Notes: generated by a model from the letters alone, not told the origin. 64,000 bases of DNA from Symbiodinium natans (GCA_905221605.1 CAJNDS010002579.1:208031-272030), one strand, 5' to 3'; positions 1 to 11,904 are shown, counted from the stretch's first letter. Numbers and translations: made by a program.

Positions 1-1062
1 TAAAGCCAAAGCCCGTTTTCAGATGCGACTACCATACACTTTCGGTGGTTTAAGGGGCTTTCAGGGGCTTTTGGGCCTTTTAGGCTCGAAACCCTAAACC
101 CTAAACCCCTAGGGTTTCGGGCTTAGGCCTTGCCTTTTTTTAGGGTTTAAGGTGTAGTGTTTGTTTTCAAGCGGCAACCTGGTCGTGGGGCTTTTAGGGT
201 TTAGGTAGAATTTAGGTGGAGGTCAGGTAGGGTTCAGGTAGGCTTTGGCTAGTGTTGGTAGGGTTGAGGCTCGTGTTTCGGGTTTTGGGGAAGGCTTCTG
301 GGTTATAGGGCACACGGGATTCCAAGCCCCTAAGCCCTAAACCCTAAACCCGAAAACCCTTCTCCTCAGCCTTGCTTCAGCGCACCAGAGCCCCCCCCCC
401 CCCCTCGAAACGCCCTGTGGGAGGCCTGAGAGCCAGCAAGTACCCAAAGACTCCAATACCCCCGGAAGGAAAGAAGATTCCTGAAACCATCTAAGGGTTT
501 AGGGTTTAGGGTTTAGGGTTACCTTTTGAGGGATTTTCTTGACTTATGCGGGCTTGGAGTCCCGGGGTACCCCTTGAAAGGGCCTAGTTGTGTCCGGGTT
601 CTGTTGGTGGCAAGCACCTGCGACGATCAGTGCGCCTAGGTCTGGGGGGGATTTCGCCTGGTGACTCCTTGGCCACACATTACGGTACTCTTGCCCGCCT
701 GTTATCCTGAATGTTGTGATGCCTGAGGGCTGGGACTATATACCTGCCTGCTGTCCCCCCTAAACCCTAAACTTTGAACCCTAAACCCTAAACCCTAACA
801 AACTTCAACCTCTCGAGTCCACTGAAACAAGCGGAGTCTTTTGGTGCACTTGTAAAGGCAAAGGAACACCCTGTTAAATCCTCACCAGCCCCCCCCCCCC
901 CCCCCCCCCCTCCCCCATCCCCTCCCCCACCTTCCGGGTGTAGAGGCTTAGGGTTTAGGCTTAGGGTTTAAGGTTTCGGGTTTTCGGGTTTAGGGTTTAG
1001 GGTTTCGGGTTTAGGGTTTAGGGTGAAGCTGAGTTCCTTCTCCAAAAAAGGTCGTGTCGCAG
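1..1062. repeat. Telomere-like repeat filler with C/G tracts
   Basis: No exon could be supported here. The stretch holds short runs of CCCTAAA and TTTAGGG in both orientations (about 341-353, 497-522, 768-799, 940-1023) and C homopolymers at about 391-404 and 889-910. It probably lies in an intron of the locus to the right. Mixed orientation argues against a chromosome end. Confidence 0.7.
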
Positions 1063-2740
1063 CTGACCGAGCAGCAGCTCGCTCCGCTCGTGTCGAAGCC
1101 CATCGCGGGGGCCTCTAAGGGCTCTTGGGGCCCGTATTCCCTTTTAGGGTTTATAGGGTTCAGGGTTCAGGGTTTAGGGTTTAGGGTTTAGGGTTTAGGG
1201 CTGTGGCTCTTAGGATTCGGGGTTTAGGGTTTAGGGACCCAGAGTAGGCCCTCATTCACCTTTTTAGGCGCGCTTAGGTTCCCTTATTCGCCCCTGTGCA
1301 AACCAAAAAGGGTTTAGGGTTTAGGGTTTAGGGTTTAGGTTTTAGGGGCACTCTTGGGTCCCGATGCTGTGCGTTGGGGCTTCTCATGTTCTCGGGCACT
1401 TCTGGCTGTATTCTGTTCTGGAGCCCGTAGTCCCTAAACCCTAAACCCTAAACCCTAAACCCTAAACCCTAAACCCCAAACCCCAAACCCCAAACCCCAA
1501 ACCCCTAAGCCCTGCACCCTCAGCCCAAAAGCATAGCAGCTCTACCAGGAGGCCGGAACTGCCGAAGGCAGAATCTGAGGTGTCAAGGGTGTGCTTCCCA
1601 ACAATCGGTTTAGGGTGTAAGTTGTTTTGTTTAGGGTAAGACTATTTAGACATATATATATATATATGTGAATATATATATATAGACGTAATGTTTTTTG
1701 GTGTTGGGGGGGGTTCCTTAAGAAGTTGGAACCAGCGTGGGGAAGAGGTAGTTTTTAAGGCCAGTCTGGGGGGCACCCAAGGTCAACACTGAGCTGCCTG
1801 GACCCCGCAAGCCTGAGCCCGAACTGCCCCCCGCGGCCCCACATGCCCTCCATGGAGCCCTAAAAGCCCCCCAAGTTTAGGGTTTAGGGTTTAGGGTTAG
1901 CCCCTAAATCCACAAAGAAAGCCCTGACGAATCAGCCCACCCTAGACCCCTCAAGCCGTCCGTGAAATTAAGCCGAAGCCCATGAAGCCCGAACATTGGA
2001 TTTTCCCCCGTATACTAACAGTCCAAAATAGGGATTCTAGTACCCCCGATTATAATCCCTATTGAGGACTCCTAGTTTAAGGGGGAACATCCCACCCTGG
2101 AACCCTAACCCTAAACCCTGAAACCCTGAAACCCTGAAACCTGAAACCCGCAACCCTAAACCCTAAACCCTAAACCCTAAACCCTAAACCCTAAACCCTA
2201 AACCCTAAACCCTAAACCCTAAACCCTAAACCCTAAACCCTAAACCCTAAACCCTAAACCCTAAACCCTTCCTGGGAGTTGCTGAAAGGCGCAGCCCGAC
2301 TGCTTGATCCTCGCCGACCTGGACTCGATGGTGGCTTTCCTGATCTTAGCTTCGAAGACGGGAGCCGTAGGCTGTTTCTTCTAGCCCTAAACCCTAAACC
2401 CTAAACCCTAAACCTTAAACCCTAAACCCTAAACCTAAACTCTAGGGGGGGAGGGGGGGTGGGGGGGGGGTGGTAGGGGGCAGTGTGCGGTGTGTCTAGT
2501 CCATTCTGGCGGCAATCCAAGCTAGCTTTTGTTGTCTGTGCACTTCAAGGAATATCACATACTCTGACATCATTTTGTCCGTCATATCGTACGAAATAGA
2601 AACTATTCGTACAGAAATATATGTGCATAGAAATATTATACACGTATATATATATATATATATATAGTCATAGACGGATGTGACATGACAGACATATTCT
2701 AGCATCATTGTAATATATGATATATGTATAGATATCTCGG

Positions 2741-2788
<48 letters not shown>

Positions 2789-5700
2789 TGTATGTATGTA
2801 TGTATGTATGTATGTATGTATGTATGTATGTATGTATGTATTGTATGTATGTATGCATGCATCTATATATATATACACACATATACACATATGTATATGT
2901 ATGCTTGTATGTATGTATTTATTTATTTGCTTGATTTATCTATTTTTTGTTTGTTTGTTTATTTATGTATAAGGATAGTATACGTCTGACGCTCAAAGTG
3001 TCTCGCAAGTCCCCTGTAGTCGAAGGAGTTCGGCGAGATGCCACTACCCCTGCAAGTGCTGAAACTTGGGATGTACCCTATACTAAGCAACTCCCACTTA
3101 GGGTTTAGGGTTTAGGGTTTAGGGTTTCGGGTTTAGGGTTTAGGGTTTAGGGTTTAGGGTTGGGATGTTCCCCCGTATACGAAGAGTCCTTTACAGGGAT
3201 TAACATAAGGGGGCGTACTATCATCGCTATTAGGGACAGTTAGTTTCAGGGGGAACATCCCAAGCTGGAACTGTGGATTTAGTGACTCCTTGCAACGCTG
3301 CATCCCGAAGCCTGAAGCCCTAAGTCCCCGGAAGCTCAACTAAAGCTCCAAAACTTATAATACCCCCTCCCCACACTGAATCCTGAATCTCTCAAACCCT
3401 AAGCCGCCCTCCCCCCCCCCAAAAAAAAAAAAAAAAACATAGAACAAACAAAAACCCAAAACCATAAACCCTGAACCCTAAATCCTAAACCCTAAATTCT
3501 GCTTTCTGTTTGGGCAAGGAAGCCGCGGCCGCGGCGTACGTTTTGCACGGCTCCGACCTTGGCGGCCGTAGGGTTTCTTTTGGTTTAGGGTTTAGGGTTT
3601 AGGGTTTAGGGTTTAGGGTTTAGGGTTTAGGGTTTGGGGTTTGGGGTTTGGGGTTTTAGGGTTGGAGAGTTGGGGGTTTAGGGTTGGGTTTGGGGTTCAG
3701 GGTTCTGGAGCAATTCGGTTTGTTCAGGCTTTGGTGCAGGACAGAGAGGGGGTTTTCCAGTCGTCGTGGGATACTAGGAGGGGGGTCCATTATTGTTGTG
3801 ATGAGCTGCGGGAGAGCGAAGACATTTGCAGAAGGGTGCCCACCCCACCCCCCCAACACAATTGGGGTACACTTGGGCTCTATTAACCCTAAACCTTAAA
3901 CCCTAAACCATAAACCCGGTTCATCTCAGGTTCTTTTTGTGGTGAGGCACATGGACATTTTTAAACCTCTGCAGGCCCTGCAGAGCACGAATCATAAGCC
4001 CACACAACCCACTAAATACACCCACTAAACCCTGACGCACCCACTGGACACACCAAATCCCTAAACACACGCCAAACCCTAATCCCACTAGACCTTAAAC
4101 CCTAAACCCTAAACCCTGAACCTTAAACCCTAAACCTTAAACCCTAAACCTGAACCCTAAACCTTAAACCCTAAACCCTAAACCCTGAAGCTTAAACCCT
4201 GGTAGGGTTTAGGAGGTCTTATGGGAGCCTCGGAGCTTCAAGTTTTTTCGGGTCGTGCTTAGATCAAGCGTTTGGGTTTGCCAGGATTCTGGCAGGGTTT
4301 CGGGGTTTTGGGCTTATAGGGTTCTTCTATATGACTACCCCGCTATCCAGCAGAAGGCCCAAATAGCCGCCTTATTCTTGATTAGCCGGCCATCGCTGTC
4401 TCTCTCTCTCTCTCTCTCTCTCACTCAAACCTTAAACCCTAAACCCCGAACCACACACCACAAACCCCAAGCCCCAACCCTAAACCCTAAGCCCTAAACC
4501 CTAAACTCAAAGCTCTCTTTTATCTCCTGCTTCTTCGCTCTTCAGCCTCCGAGGCTTTATGGTGCCCTTGGCCCTCAAGCGGAACTCCGCGCTGATGACT
4601 CTTGGGCTCCAAGGGAATTCCACGAAGCCGGGCGGGGTTTAGGGTTTAGGGTTTAGGGTTTAGGGTTTAGGGTTTAGGGTTTAGGGTTTAGGGTTTAGGG
4701 TTTAGGGTTTAGGGTTTAGGGTTTAGGGTTTAGGGTTTAGGGTTTAGGGGTGGGGTCATACACCCTTTTCACGGGTAGGGTTTAGGGTGGAGTTTAGGGG
4801 TTTTTTTGAAAGCCCACAACTTAAAGCTAACCCTAAACCTTGGGATGGTATAGGGGTTATGATAGGGGGTAATTAGTATAAACCCTAAACTCAATGCCTA
4901 TGAATTGGTGTTGTTAGAAGGGGGAACATCCCACAGTGTAGGCCAAGCCCTAAACAAGGGGCTTGTGGATCCAGGAACCCCCCCTCCCCCCCGCCCCAGA
5001 AATAGGGTTTAGGGTTTAGGGTTTAGGCTTAGGGTTTAGGGTTACAAGCAAGAACAGACGAAACCCTAAACCTTTAACCCGGCTCATATACTCAGGCCCC
5101 TAAACTGCCCCCTCCCCCCACCCCAACCCCATGCAACCTGAACGCTTCCACGCCTTTACCTGACTCAGGCCGGCCGTGCATGTTGGACGACACCTGCCTT
5201 CGGAGACGCAGGCCGGTTGGTAGGGGCTTAGCCCTAAACCCCAAACCCTCGACCCTAAACCCTAAACCCCTAAACCCTAAACCCCTAAACCCTAAACCCT
5301 ACACCCTAAACCCTAAACCCTAAACCCAATCACATTGAAGCCGTTGAGGCTTAGGTTCTTTTGTTGGGCCTGTCAGATCCTTGCCTCCCAAACGGGTTTC
5401 GGGTTTAGGGTTTAGGGTTTGGGGGGTCCCCCCCCGCCCCCCCCAGGGAGAGTAGGGGGTGGCTCAAGCCCCTAAACTCGAAGCGGCATGTGTAGGAAAC
5501 CTGGACCCCCCAAATACTCCCCAAAGCCCCCTTACCTTCAACCCGAAAGGGGTTTCGGGTTTGGGTTCAGGGTTTAGACATAGGGCTCGCTTCAAGGCTC
5601 AGGAAACTTTGTAAGTATAGGTGGTATAGGCTGCAAACTTAGGCCATCTCTAGGGTGCCCCCAATTTAGGCTTGGTAGCCCAGTGGCACCCTTATCCCTT

Positions 5701-6642
5701 TTTCTTTTGGTTCTGGGTTCCCTTATAAAGTAACCAACCCTAAAAAGGGTGCCCTTATTATGATATGGTTACTGGGCTACGAAGTAGGACAATCCCTACG
5801 GAGAAGCCTTCCCCTTCTTTCACGGAGCTTACAAGGCAAAAAAACAGTCTTGAGCCCCAAGCAGTTGTAGGCTGGTCGGGCAGGTACTTAGGACCCCCTA
5901 AACCCTAAACTCAAACCCTAAACCCGAAACCCTAAACCCTAAACCCTAAACCCCGACTTTTGAAGGGTAGTTCCATGGTCCCTTCCTATGGCCCCCGACC
6001 TCCTCTGAAGAGTTCTGAAGTATTGTTGTTGTATAGGGTAAATACTGGGTCTATTAGGGTTCAGGGTTTAGGGTTTAGGGTTTAGGGTTTAAGGGCCCAT
6101 ATCAAGGGTCCATGCCACTACCCGAAGATACTTACTCCCCCAAAACAGGCTCCTCTAGGTTGCCACAACTTGGGCAAATCCCAAATTGCAGTCTAGTTAC
6201 AAGAAGCCCACAAATCTCCCTTTTATGCAGCCATAAGCCCCAAACCCGAAGACTTTGCTCTAAATACTCACTTTTACCGAACCCTAAGAAGCCTAAGCAG
6301 CCACATCTATTGATAAGATCCCTAAACTCTAAAGCCCTGAACCCTAAACCCCAACCCTGAGACCCTAAACCCTGAACGCCTATGGTTCTATTGAAATCGC
6401 GTGCCGGCTTCGCAGGGGTCGGAAAACTTTCTAGTAGTATTTCCTTATGGTCCCTTTATGAATATACGATAATACCCCCCCCCCCACAACCCTGTTCGAA
6501 TTATTAAGGCCACCATATTTTATGTTCTGGCAAGTCAAGCAAAGAATTCTCTCAAGGCCCAGCCGGCCAATGAGGTGAAAGAGTTGCCAAGGTGGTCTTG
6601 CAAGACGGCGCCGTGGTAGTGCCGAGACTGCCCACGAGCTAG
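1063..6642 (+). CDS. 3' part of an unrecognised multi-exon gene (exons joined by phase)
   Basis: I do not recognise the product. Predicted exons: 2295-2366 (CAG acceptor, GTAGGC donor, starts PDCLILADLDSMVAFL), 3519-3567 (donor GTAGGG), 4554-4631 (contains FMVPLALKRNSALMTLG), 5169-5219 (donor GTAGGG) and 6575-6642, ending in TAG after DGAVVVPRLPTS. The five lengths sum to 318 nt and all phases agree, giving 105 residues plus stop. A possible further upstream exon starts at 1063 (LTEQQLAPLVSKPIAG). The start codon was not found. Introns carry telomere heptamers and two family B elements. Splice sites are predictions; the donor of the third exon (GC at 4632, or GT at 4637) is uncertain. Confidence 0.4.
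1997..2093. mobile_element. Family B inverted-repeat element, copy 1
   Basis: The left end has TTTTCCCCCGTATACTAACAG and the right end the complementary GTTTAAGGGGGAACATCCCA, enclosing a short A+T-richer core with 'taatccctatt'. About nine copies of this layout occur in the window. No coding capacity: it is a MITE-like short element. Confidence 0.65.
2156..2268. repeat. CCCTAAA telomere-like array
   Basis: About sixteen near-perfect tandem CCCTAAA heptamers lie just upstream of the predicted exon at 2295. The array sits inside a predicted intron, so it is interstitial rather than a true telomere. Confidence 0.95.
2759..2855. repeat. (GTAT)n microsatellite with flanking TA tracts
   Basis: Roughly 24 copies of GTAT/ATGT, flanked by TA-rich tracts at about 2643-2666, 2741-2760 and 2864-2900. 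Apparent ORFs of alternating Tyr-Val-Cys-Met (or Tyr-Ile-His-Thr on the other strand) are artefacts of this repeat. Confidence 0.95.
3161..3262. mobile_element. Family B inverted-repeat element, copy 2
   Basis: A clean copy: TGGGATGTTCCCCC at the left and GGGGGAACATCCCA at the right form an almost perfect 14-bp terminal inverted repeat. The core holds AGAGTCC..GGGATTA and a complementary TCGCTATTAGGGAC segment. Confidence 0.8.
4636..4749. repeat. TTTAGGG telomere-like array
   Basis: About sixteen tandem TTTAGGG copies begin within a few bases of the predicted exon ending at 4631. The intron therefore opens almost directly with telomere-type repeat. Confidence 0.95.
4841..4933. mobile_element. 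Family B inverted-repeat element, copy 3
   Basis: TTGGGATGGTATAGG at the left pairs imperfectly with GGGGGAACATCCCA at the right. The left arm is more diverged than in copy 2. Confidence 0.6.
5671..5784. mobile_element. Family A inverted-repeat element, copy 1
   Basis: Left terminus CTTGGTAGCCCAGTGGCACC; right terminus GGTTACTGGGCTACGAAG. The core contains CCCTTAT..CCC, 'aagtaaccaaccc' and AAAAAGGGTGCCC, shared with the other family A copies. No ORF inside. Confidence 0.8.
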
Positions 6643-7075
6643 GCCTCATAGGGTTTAGGGTTTAGGGTTTAGGGTCTAGGGTCTAGGGTCTAGGGTTTAG
6701 GGGCTATCGTGGGGCCGCCAGGGAGTCGGGTATGAGCGCCGTCAGCGCGAACCACTATGTCACGGTGTCGGAAAAATCACAGACCTGACTGTGGGAGGTC
6801 TGACAGAAGTCGAGCTTGTTTCGGCTGCAGTCGGTGCCCCCTGCAGCCATTGGCAGCCATAGACCAGAATGGGCTGCAATCTAAAGCAAGGTTTAGGGTT
6901 TAGGGTTTAGGGTTTAGGGTTTAGGGTTTAGGGTTTAGGGTTTGGGGTTTGGGGTTTGGGGTTTAGGGTTTAGTCCTTGGAAGCCAGCACCAAGAAGGGG
7001 CGTCGTGCCCCCCTTGCATCAAGGTGGAGTCAGCCAGCTCATGGCTCAGGGTGTAGCACACCTTCTGCCTCCTTA

Positions 7076-7190
7076 CTAGGATGCCCAGTAGTGCCCTTAT
7101 TCCCTTTTTGGGGGGTTCAGGTTCCCTTATAAACCCCTTTAAGCAAAAAAAAGGGTACCCTTTTTAAGCCTAGGTTACTGGGCAGCCTAG
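7076..7190. mobile_element. Family A inverted-repeat element, copy 2
   Basis: A diverged copy: CTAGGATGCCCAGTAGTGCC on the left and GGTTACTGGGCAGCCTAG on the right. TTACTA occurs just outside both ends (7073 and 7193), a possible target-site duplication. Confidence 0.7.
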
Positions 7191-7350
7191 CTTACTATAG
7201 CCTTCGTCATAGTTGGGTACCACTTTACATGTTTACACCCAATAAGGAACAACAAATAATGAACATTTAGTTCGTCAATATTATCCCAACCATGAACGAG
7301 TAGCCCCCTTAGGAGTCAAGCACTAAGCCCTAAACCCCTCAGAGAAGGAG

Positions 7351-10300
7351 GGGATGATTTTTTACCTGGCGTTCCTCGTCCTCCCGGGACTAGAGGTTTC
7401 GGAGGCTCTGGGTTTAGGGTTTAGGGCTAGGGTGTTCCCTGCTAGAAGCCGAGAGGTTTGCAGGCTTCGGGCGTTTTGGGAGCACTAAGCCCCTAAACCC
7501 CAAACCCTAAACCCCAAACCCTAAACCCCAAACCCCAAACCCTAAACCCCCTAACGCCCTTTGGGCTTTAGGGGGGGGTTCTGGGCCTCGCGCCACTGAG
7601 GCCATTTTCCTTGTCTGCAGTGCCTTGGCTCGGGATGCGGGATGCGGGGGTTCTTGGACTCAAGTTTTTGCTTGGTAACCCAGTGGTACCCTTTTTTTCT
7701 CTGTTTTCGGTTCAGGGTTCAGGGTTCAGGGTTCAGGGTTTAGGGTTTAGGGTTTAGGGTTTAGGGTTTAGGGTGTAGGGTTCCCTTTACAAAACAGCCA
7801 ACCCAAGAAAGGGTGCCCTTGTTATAATATGGTTACTGGGCTACCAAGTTTGTTTGCCCTTGTCAACCTCGACCTTCAAATCCTAGACCCTGCAAACCCT
7901 ATAATCCCTACAAACCCTATAAACCGTATAAATCCTATAAATCCTGCAAACCCTATAAACCCTACAAAAGAAACCCTACAAACCCTATAAACCCTATAAA
8001 CCCTATAAACCCTATAAACCCTATAAACCCTATAAACCCTATAAACCCTACAAACCCTATACACCCTATAAACCCTACAAACCCGATAAACCCTATAAGC
8101 CCTATAAACCCTATAAATCCTATAAACCCTATGAAAACCCTAAACACCCTACAAGCCGTAGAAACCCTACAGACCATATAAAAACCCTATAAATCCTTAA
8201 ATCCTAAACCCTGCAAACCCTATAAACTATAAACCCTACAAACCGTAGAAACCCCATAAATCTGATGCCATCAACCCTCAACTCCTTGAAGCCCGAAACC
8301 CCGAATCCTATCTCCACAGAAGCCCTAAACCCTAAACCCTAAACCCTAAACCCCTCTTAAAGCCTCAGTTCCCTAGAGCTCCAAAGCTCCAATACACCCC
8401 AGGTCCACATAAGCACCAGAAGTCCCCCAAAACCTGGAAGGTTTAGGGTTTAGGGTTTAGGGCTTAGGGTTCAGGGTTTAGGGTTCCCTCAAAGAATATG
8501 GGCTTCGGAATCCGGGTTTTAACCCGCAGAAGTGGGCCTCACTTTATGTAGATCGTGCACCCACATCTTGGGCCCAAAGTACAGGGCTACGTCATAGCCG
8601 CGTGCTGTGTTGCTTGATGCTCCAAGCAGCCCTTAAACGTTGAAAGGCGCTACATATGTCCAAGACCAGGGCGGCTAAACCTGAATCCCTGTAAACCCCA
8701 AACGCCAAGCCCTACTAAGCCCCAACCCTACAAGCCCTGAACCCCCCCAAAGAAACCCTCAACCCCCTAAACTCCTTAGTAGCCCAGTGGTACCCCTTAC
8801 CCCCTTCTTTCTGGTCCTAGGCCCCCCTTAGAAGGTGACCAACCCCAAAAGGGTAATTACCCTATTATTGGAATATGGTTCCTGGGCTACCAAGGCTCTG
8901 ACACCGTGGAAACCCTGAGATCCCAGAAGCCGCGAAACCTGCACCCCACCCCTCGTGACCCCAAAAGGAGCGGAGCTTTGCTAAACCCTGAACCCCAAAC
9001 CCTGGTAATCCCCAAACCCTCGTAACCCTTACCCCTAGTAACCCTAGTAACCCTAAACCCTAAACTCCCATCCCTAAACCCTAAACCCTAAACCCTAAAC
9101 CCTAAACCCTAAACCCTAAGGTGATGGGTGCTTTGAGAACCCCATGGTCGCCTCGTGGCTATGGCAGTTGCGCAGCCTCGAGGCATCCCAAGTGAGGGCG
9201 CCATTCGACTGGGTAGTTTGCAGCCCGAGCTGCGGGTGCCCAGGGTTTAGGGTTTAGGGTTTAGGGTTTATAAGGGTTTAGGGTTTAGGGTTTAGGGTGT
9301 AGGGTTTAGGGTTTAGGTCAGTTTAGGGTTTAGGGTTTAGGGTTTAGGGTTTAGGGTTTAGGGTTTAGGGTTTAGGGTTTAGGGTTTAGGGTTTAGGGTT
9401 TAGGGCAAGTTTAGGGTAACTAGGGTTTAGGGTTACGAGGGTTCAGGGTTGAGCCTTCTAAAGCCGCAAAGCCCCCCCGAGCAAAACAGCATTGTGCGAG
9501 CAGGAATGCGCCGTGGTGCCCGTCGTCGTAGAAGCTGGATTCCGATTTCCCTCCCACTCCTTCTACGAGGACTTGCGAAGGGGTCCAAGGCTTAGGGTTC
9601 AGGGTTTAGGGTTTAGGGTTTAGGGTTTGGGGTTTGGGGTTTGGGGTTTGGGGTTTGGGGTTTGGGGTTTGGGGTTTGGGGTTTGGGGTTGTTTGGGGTT
9701 TGGGGTTGTTAGGGGTTAGGGGTTTAGGGGTTTTGATAAGGTTTTAGGGCTTGGGGCTAATGATGGTCCCTACTGTGATAAGGCAGCCCCCAAGTTCAGG
9801 GTATTCAGACAGGACCATCATGTTGAGAAGTGGCCACGTGCTTGAATATGTTCCCTTCCCTTCTTTCAAGGGTTTCTGAAGTATGAGGCCTTAGCTTATA
9901 GACTAGATTAGGGGTACCCTAAACCCTCAACCCTAAACCCTTTATATTTATATGTATACAGCATTCAGGGACCATGTAACTACCCTGAGATAAACCCTAA
10001 GCCCTAAACCCTAAACCCTGAACCCTGAACCCTAAACCCTAAACCCCAAACCCTAAACCCTAAACCCTAAACCCTAAACCCTGAACCCTAAACCCTAAAC
10101 CCTAAACCCTAGTCAAACACAGGCCCCAATCACGGCCCCCATCTGGGCGGCCCCTTCCCTACATGGGCTGTCTTGGGATCGAGGGGTTTAGGGTTTAGGG
10201 TTAGAGTTTAGGGCAGTTGGGTCGGCCGTTGTCTCTCTCGTTTGGGTAGAATGATACACCGGTACGTCCATCGAACCTGTTCTGCTTGGTAAGAGTCTGA

Positions 10301-10497
10301 TCTACACAGGCGCTGTGTGGATTCTGCTCGGCTGTGCGAAAAGCGTTGAGGATTTGTCTCGAAAACGGGCTCACCCGACAACAGAAGCTCTGCTTAACGG
10401 GAACAAGCCAACGAAATACGACGCAACGCTTGCGTATCTGCTTGGTGTCTACGGGCCACCCTTGGACAAGTTGCCAGAGACTGACATTTTGCCGCGG
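7351..10497 (+). CDS. Exon series with a possible TIR-like segment (partial gene)
   Basis: Phase-compatible exons: 7351-7395 (GMIFYLAFLVLPGLE, donor GTTTCG), 7601-7669 (AIFLVCSALARD), 7849-7870, 9121-9191 (CFENPMVASWLWQLRSLEAS, donor GTGAGG), 9504-9582 (CAVVPVVVEAGFRFPSHSF) and 10310-10497 (GAVWILLGCAKSVEDLSRKR). The joined middle exons have the order 'ENP-helix-VVPVVV-GFRFPS-FY.DL', which reminds me of the C-terminal half of dinoflagellate TIR-like domains; that is recollection, not a search result. The intron at 7670-7848 is exactly a family A element. A possible upstream start is the ATG at 6732 (MSAVSANHYVTVSEKS). The 3' end is unresolved, and the 7849-7870 to 9121 link may skip exons. 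Confidence 0.4.
7670..7848 (+). mobile_element. Family A element forming a GC-AG intron
   Basis: The element runs from CTTGGTAACCCAGTGGTACC to GGTTACTGGGCTACCAAG. The G before the left terminus makes a GC donor and the right terminus supplies the AG acceptor, so the mobile element and the predicted intron are the same piece of DNA. About eight TTTAGGG/TTCAGGG units have expanded inside it. Flanking exons read ..GSWTQVF and FVCPC... Confidence 0.7.
7895..8235. repeat. Degenerate 9-mer array (CCCTATAAA)
   Basis: A tandem of about 30 units, mostly AACCCTATA with AACCCTACA variants: a 9-bp derivative of the telomere heptamer. The Val-Tyr-Arg and Gly-Phe-Ile ORFs across it are repeat artefacts. 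Confidence 0.9.
8775..8894. mobile_element. Family A inverted-repeat element, copy 4
   Basis: CTTAGTAGCCCAGTGGTACC at the left and TGGTTCCTGGGCTACCAAG at the right, with the shared core 'gtgaccaacccc'. A few short possible exons upstream (about 8547 KWASLY and 8622 GYVIAAC) are too short to support. Confidence 0.75.
9336..9403. repeat. TTTAGGG telomere-like array
   Basis: Tandem TTTAGGG copies within a longer mixed tract (9243-9440), in the predicted intron between the exons ending 9191 and starting 9504. Confidence 0.95.
9620..9725. repeat. TTTGGGG variant array
   Basis: About a dozen TTTGGGG heptamers follow four TTTAGGG copies. An A-to-G change has spread through the array, as also seen at 1478-1503, 11036-11083 and 16587-16680. 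Confidence 0.9.
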
Positions 10498-11532
10498 GTT
10501 TAGGGTTCAAGGCTAAAGGCCAAGATTCCACGCGGTGGGAATCGGTCGGATGTTGATTTTCAGGGCTTCGGGCATGGGGCCCCTCAACCCAAATCCCAAT
10601 ACCTAGGCCTCATTGCTTAAAGGACCCACAGCGCCCGTGTACTGTACCTAACTTGGCCGCACTCGCGTTTGAAAGAGTGAGTTTGGGGTAGGGGAGGAAC
10701 CCTAAACCCATAACCCTGAAACTTAAAAAATGGGGTCCTTGTGAAGGAACTTAAGCTAAGACACCATAGTGTTTAGGGTGTAGGGTTTCAGTAATATTGC
10801 ATCCTTCTTGTGACAACTTAGATTAAGTTTTCATCAACGCTGACCGAGTACAACTCCAAAACCTTGAACCTTATCAAACCCTACACCTGAGAGCCCTATA
10901 CCCTATAAACCCTCCACCTTAGAGTGCCGTAAACCGCAACCCTAAACCCTCAACCCTAAACCCTAAACCCTAAACCCTCCACCTTAGAGTGCCCTAAACC
11001 GCAACCCTAAACCCTAAACCCTAAACCCTAAACCCCAAACCCCAAACCCCAAACCCCGAACCCCAAACCCCAAACCCCAAACCCTAAACCCTAAACCCTA
11101 AACCCTAAACCCTAAACCCTAAACCCCACAAGCAGGACATTTCGCAGTGCCCGCAGCTGCACCTCCTCGGGGTGGATCTCCACGCACCTGTCCTGCACTG
11201 TGGGGGGGGGGGGGGTTTGGGGTTTGGGGTTTGGGGTTTAGGGTTTAGGGTTGAGGGTTGAGGGTTGAGGGTTGTAGGGTTGTAGGGTTGTAGGGTTGTA
11301 GGGTTTAAAGTTTAGGGTTTAGGGTGAGGATAGCATGGGGATAGGGATCGTTGATGGTACTTAGGGCTCCCCCTGCAGCCTCAACCCAAAACCCAAAACC
11401 CCAAACCCTAAACCCTAAACCCGAAACCCTAAACCCTAAACCCTACCGTAGAACCACCCATGGTCTGATGTGCAGGGGCTTAGAGCTTGAAGCCTGGAAC
11501 CACAAAGCCTCTTTCATGGGCATAAACAGAAG

Positions 11533-11657
11533 TACAAGGAGGGGCCCCCCAAGTTATAAGTAGAGTTATAAGGGAGATAAATTGGGCTATAAGGACCCTG
11601 AATTAGGTCATAAGTCCTTAGCTATAGTTGGTATAGCACGGGGGGCCCCTCCTTGTA
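11533..11657. mobile_element. Short element with perfect 18-bp inverted ends
   Basis: TACAAGGAGGGGCCCCCC (11533-11550) is the exact reverse complement of GGGGGGCCCCTCCTTGTA (11640-11657). The interior 'agttataagtagagttataag..ggtcataagtcc' is A+T-rich and partly complementary. Only one copy was seen. Confidence 0.8.
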
Positions 11658-11904
11658 AGTATATGCGTATATATGTATATGCTCTAAACCCAAGACCCTC
11701 AACCCTGTTTGCAAAAGTACTGGGGTTAATCTGGAACAAGGTTAAAAGTTCTATGGGCCGGAATCGCTAAAGACTCCTATCAAACTCTTCATGGAGTTCC
11801 CAAAGCAACCTCAGTATGTATGCAACCTCAGTATGTATACGTGCATGGGTACATGTATATGTGTAGATGCTCTTATACATATATATATATATATGTATAT
11901 ATGT

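Noticed and set aside
2496-2989. Several 60-130-codon ORFs rich in Tyr, Ile, His, Val and Cys on both strands
   Set aside because: They are translations of a GTAT/TA microsatellite and show no domain or splice logic.
7876-8177. Minus-strand ORFs of repeated Val-Tyr-Arg or Gly-Phe-Ile
   Set aside because: Direct products of the CCCTATAAA array.
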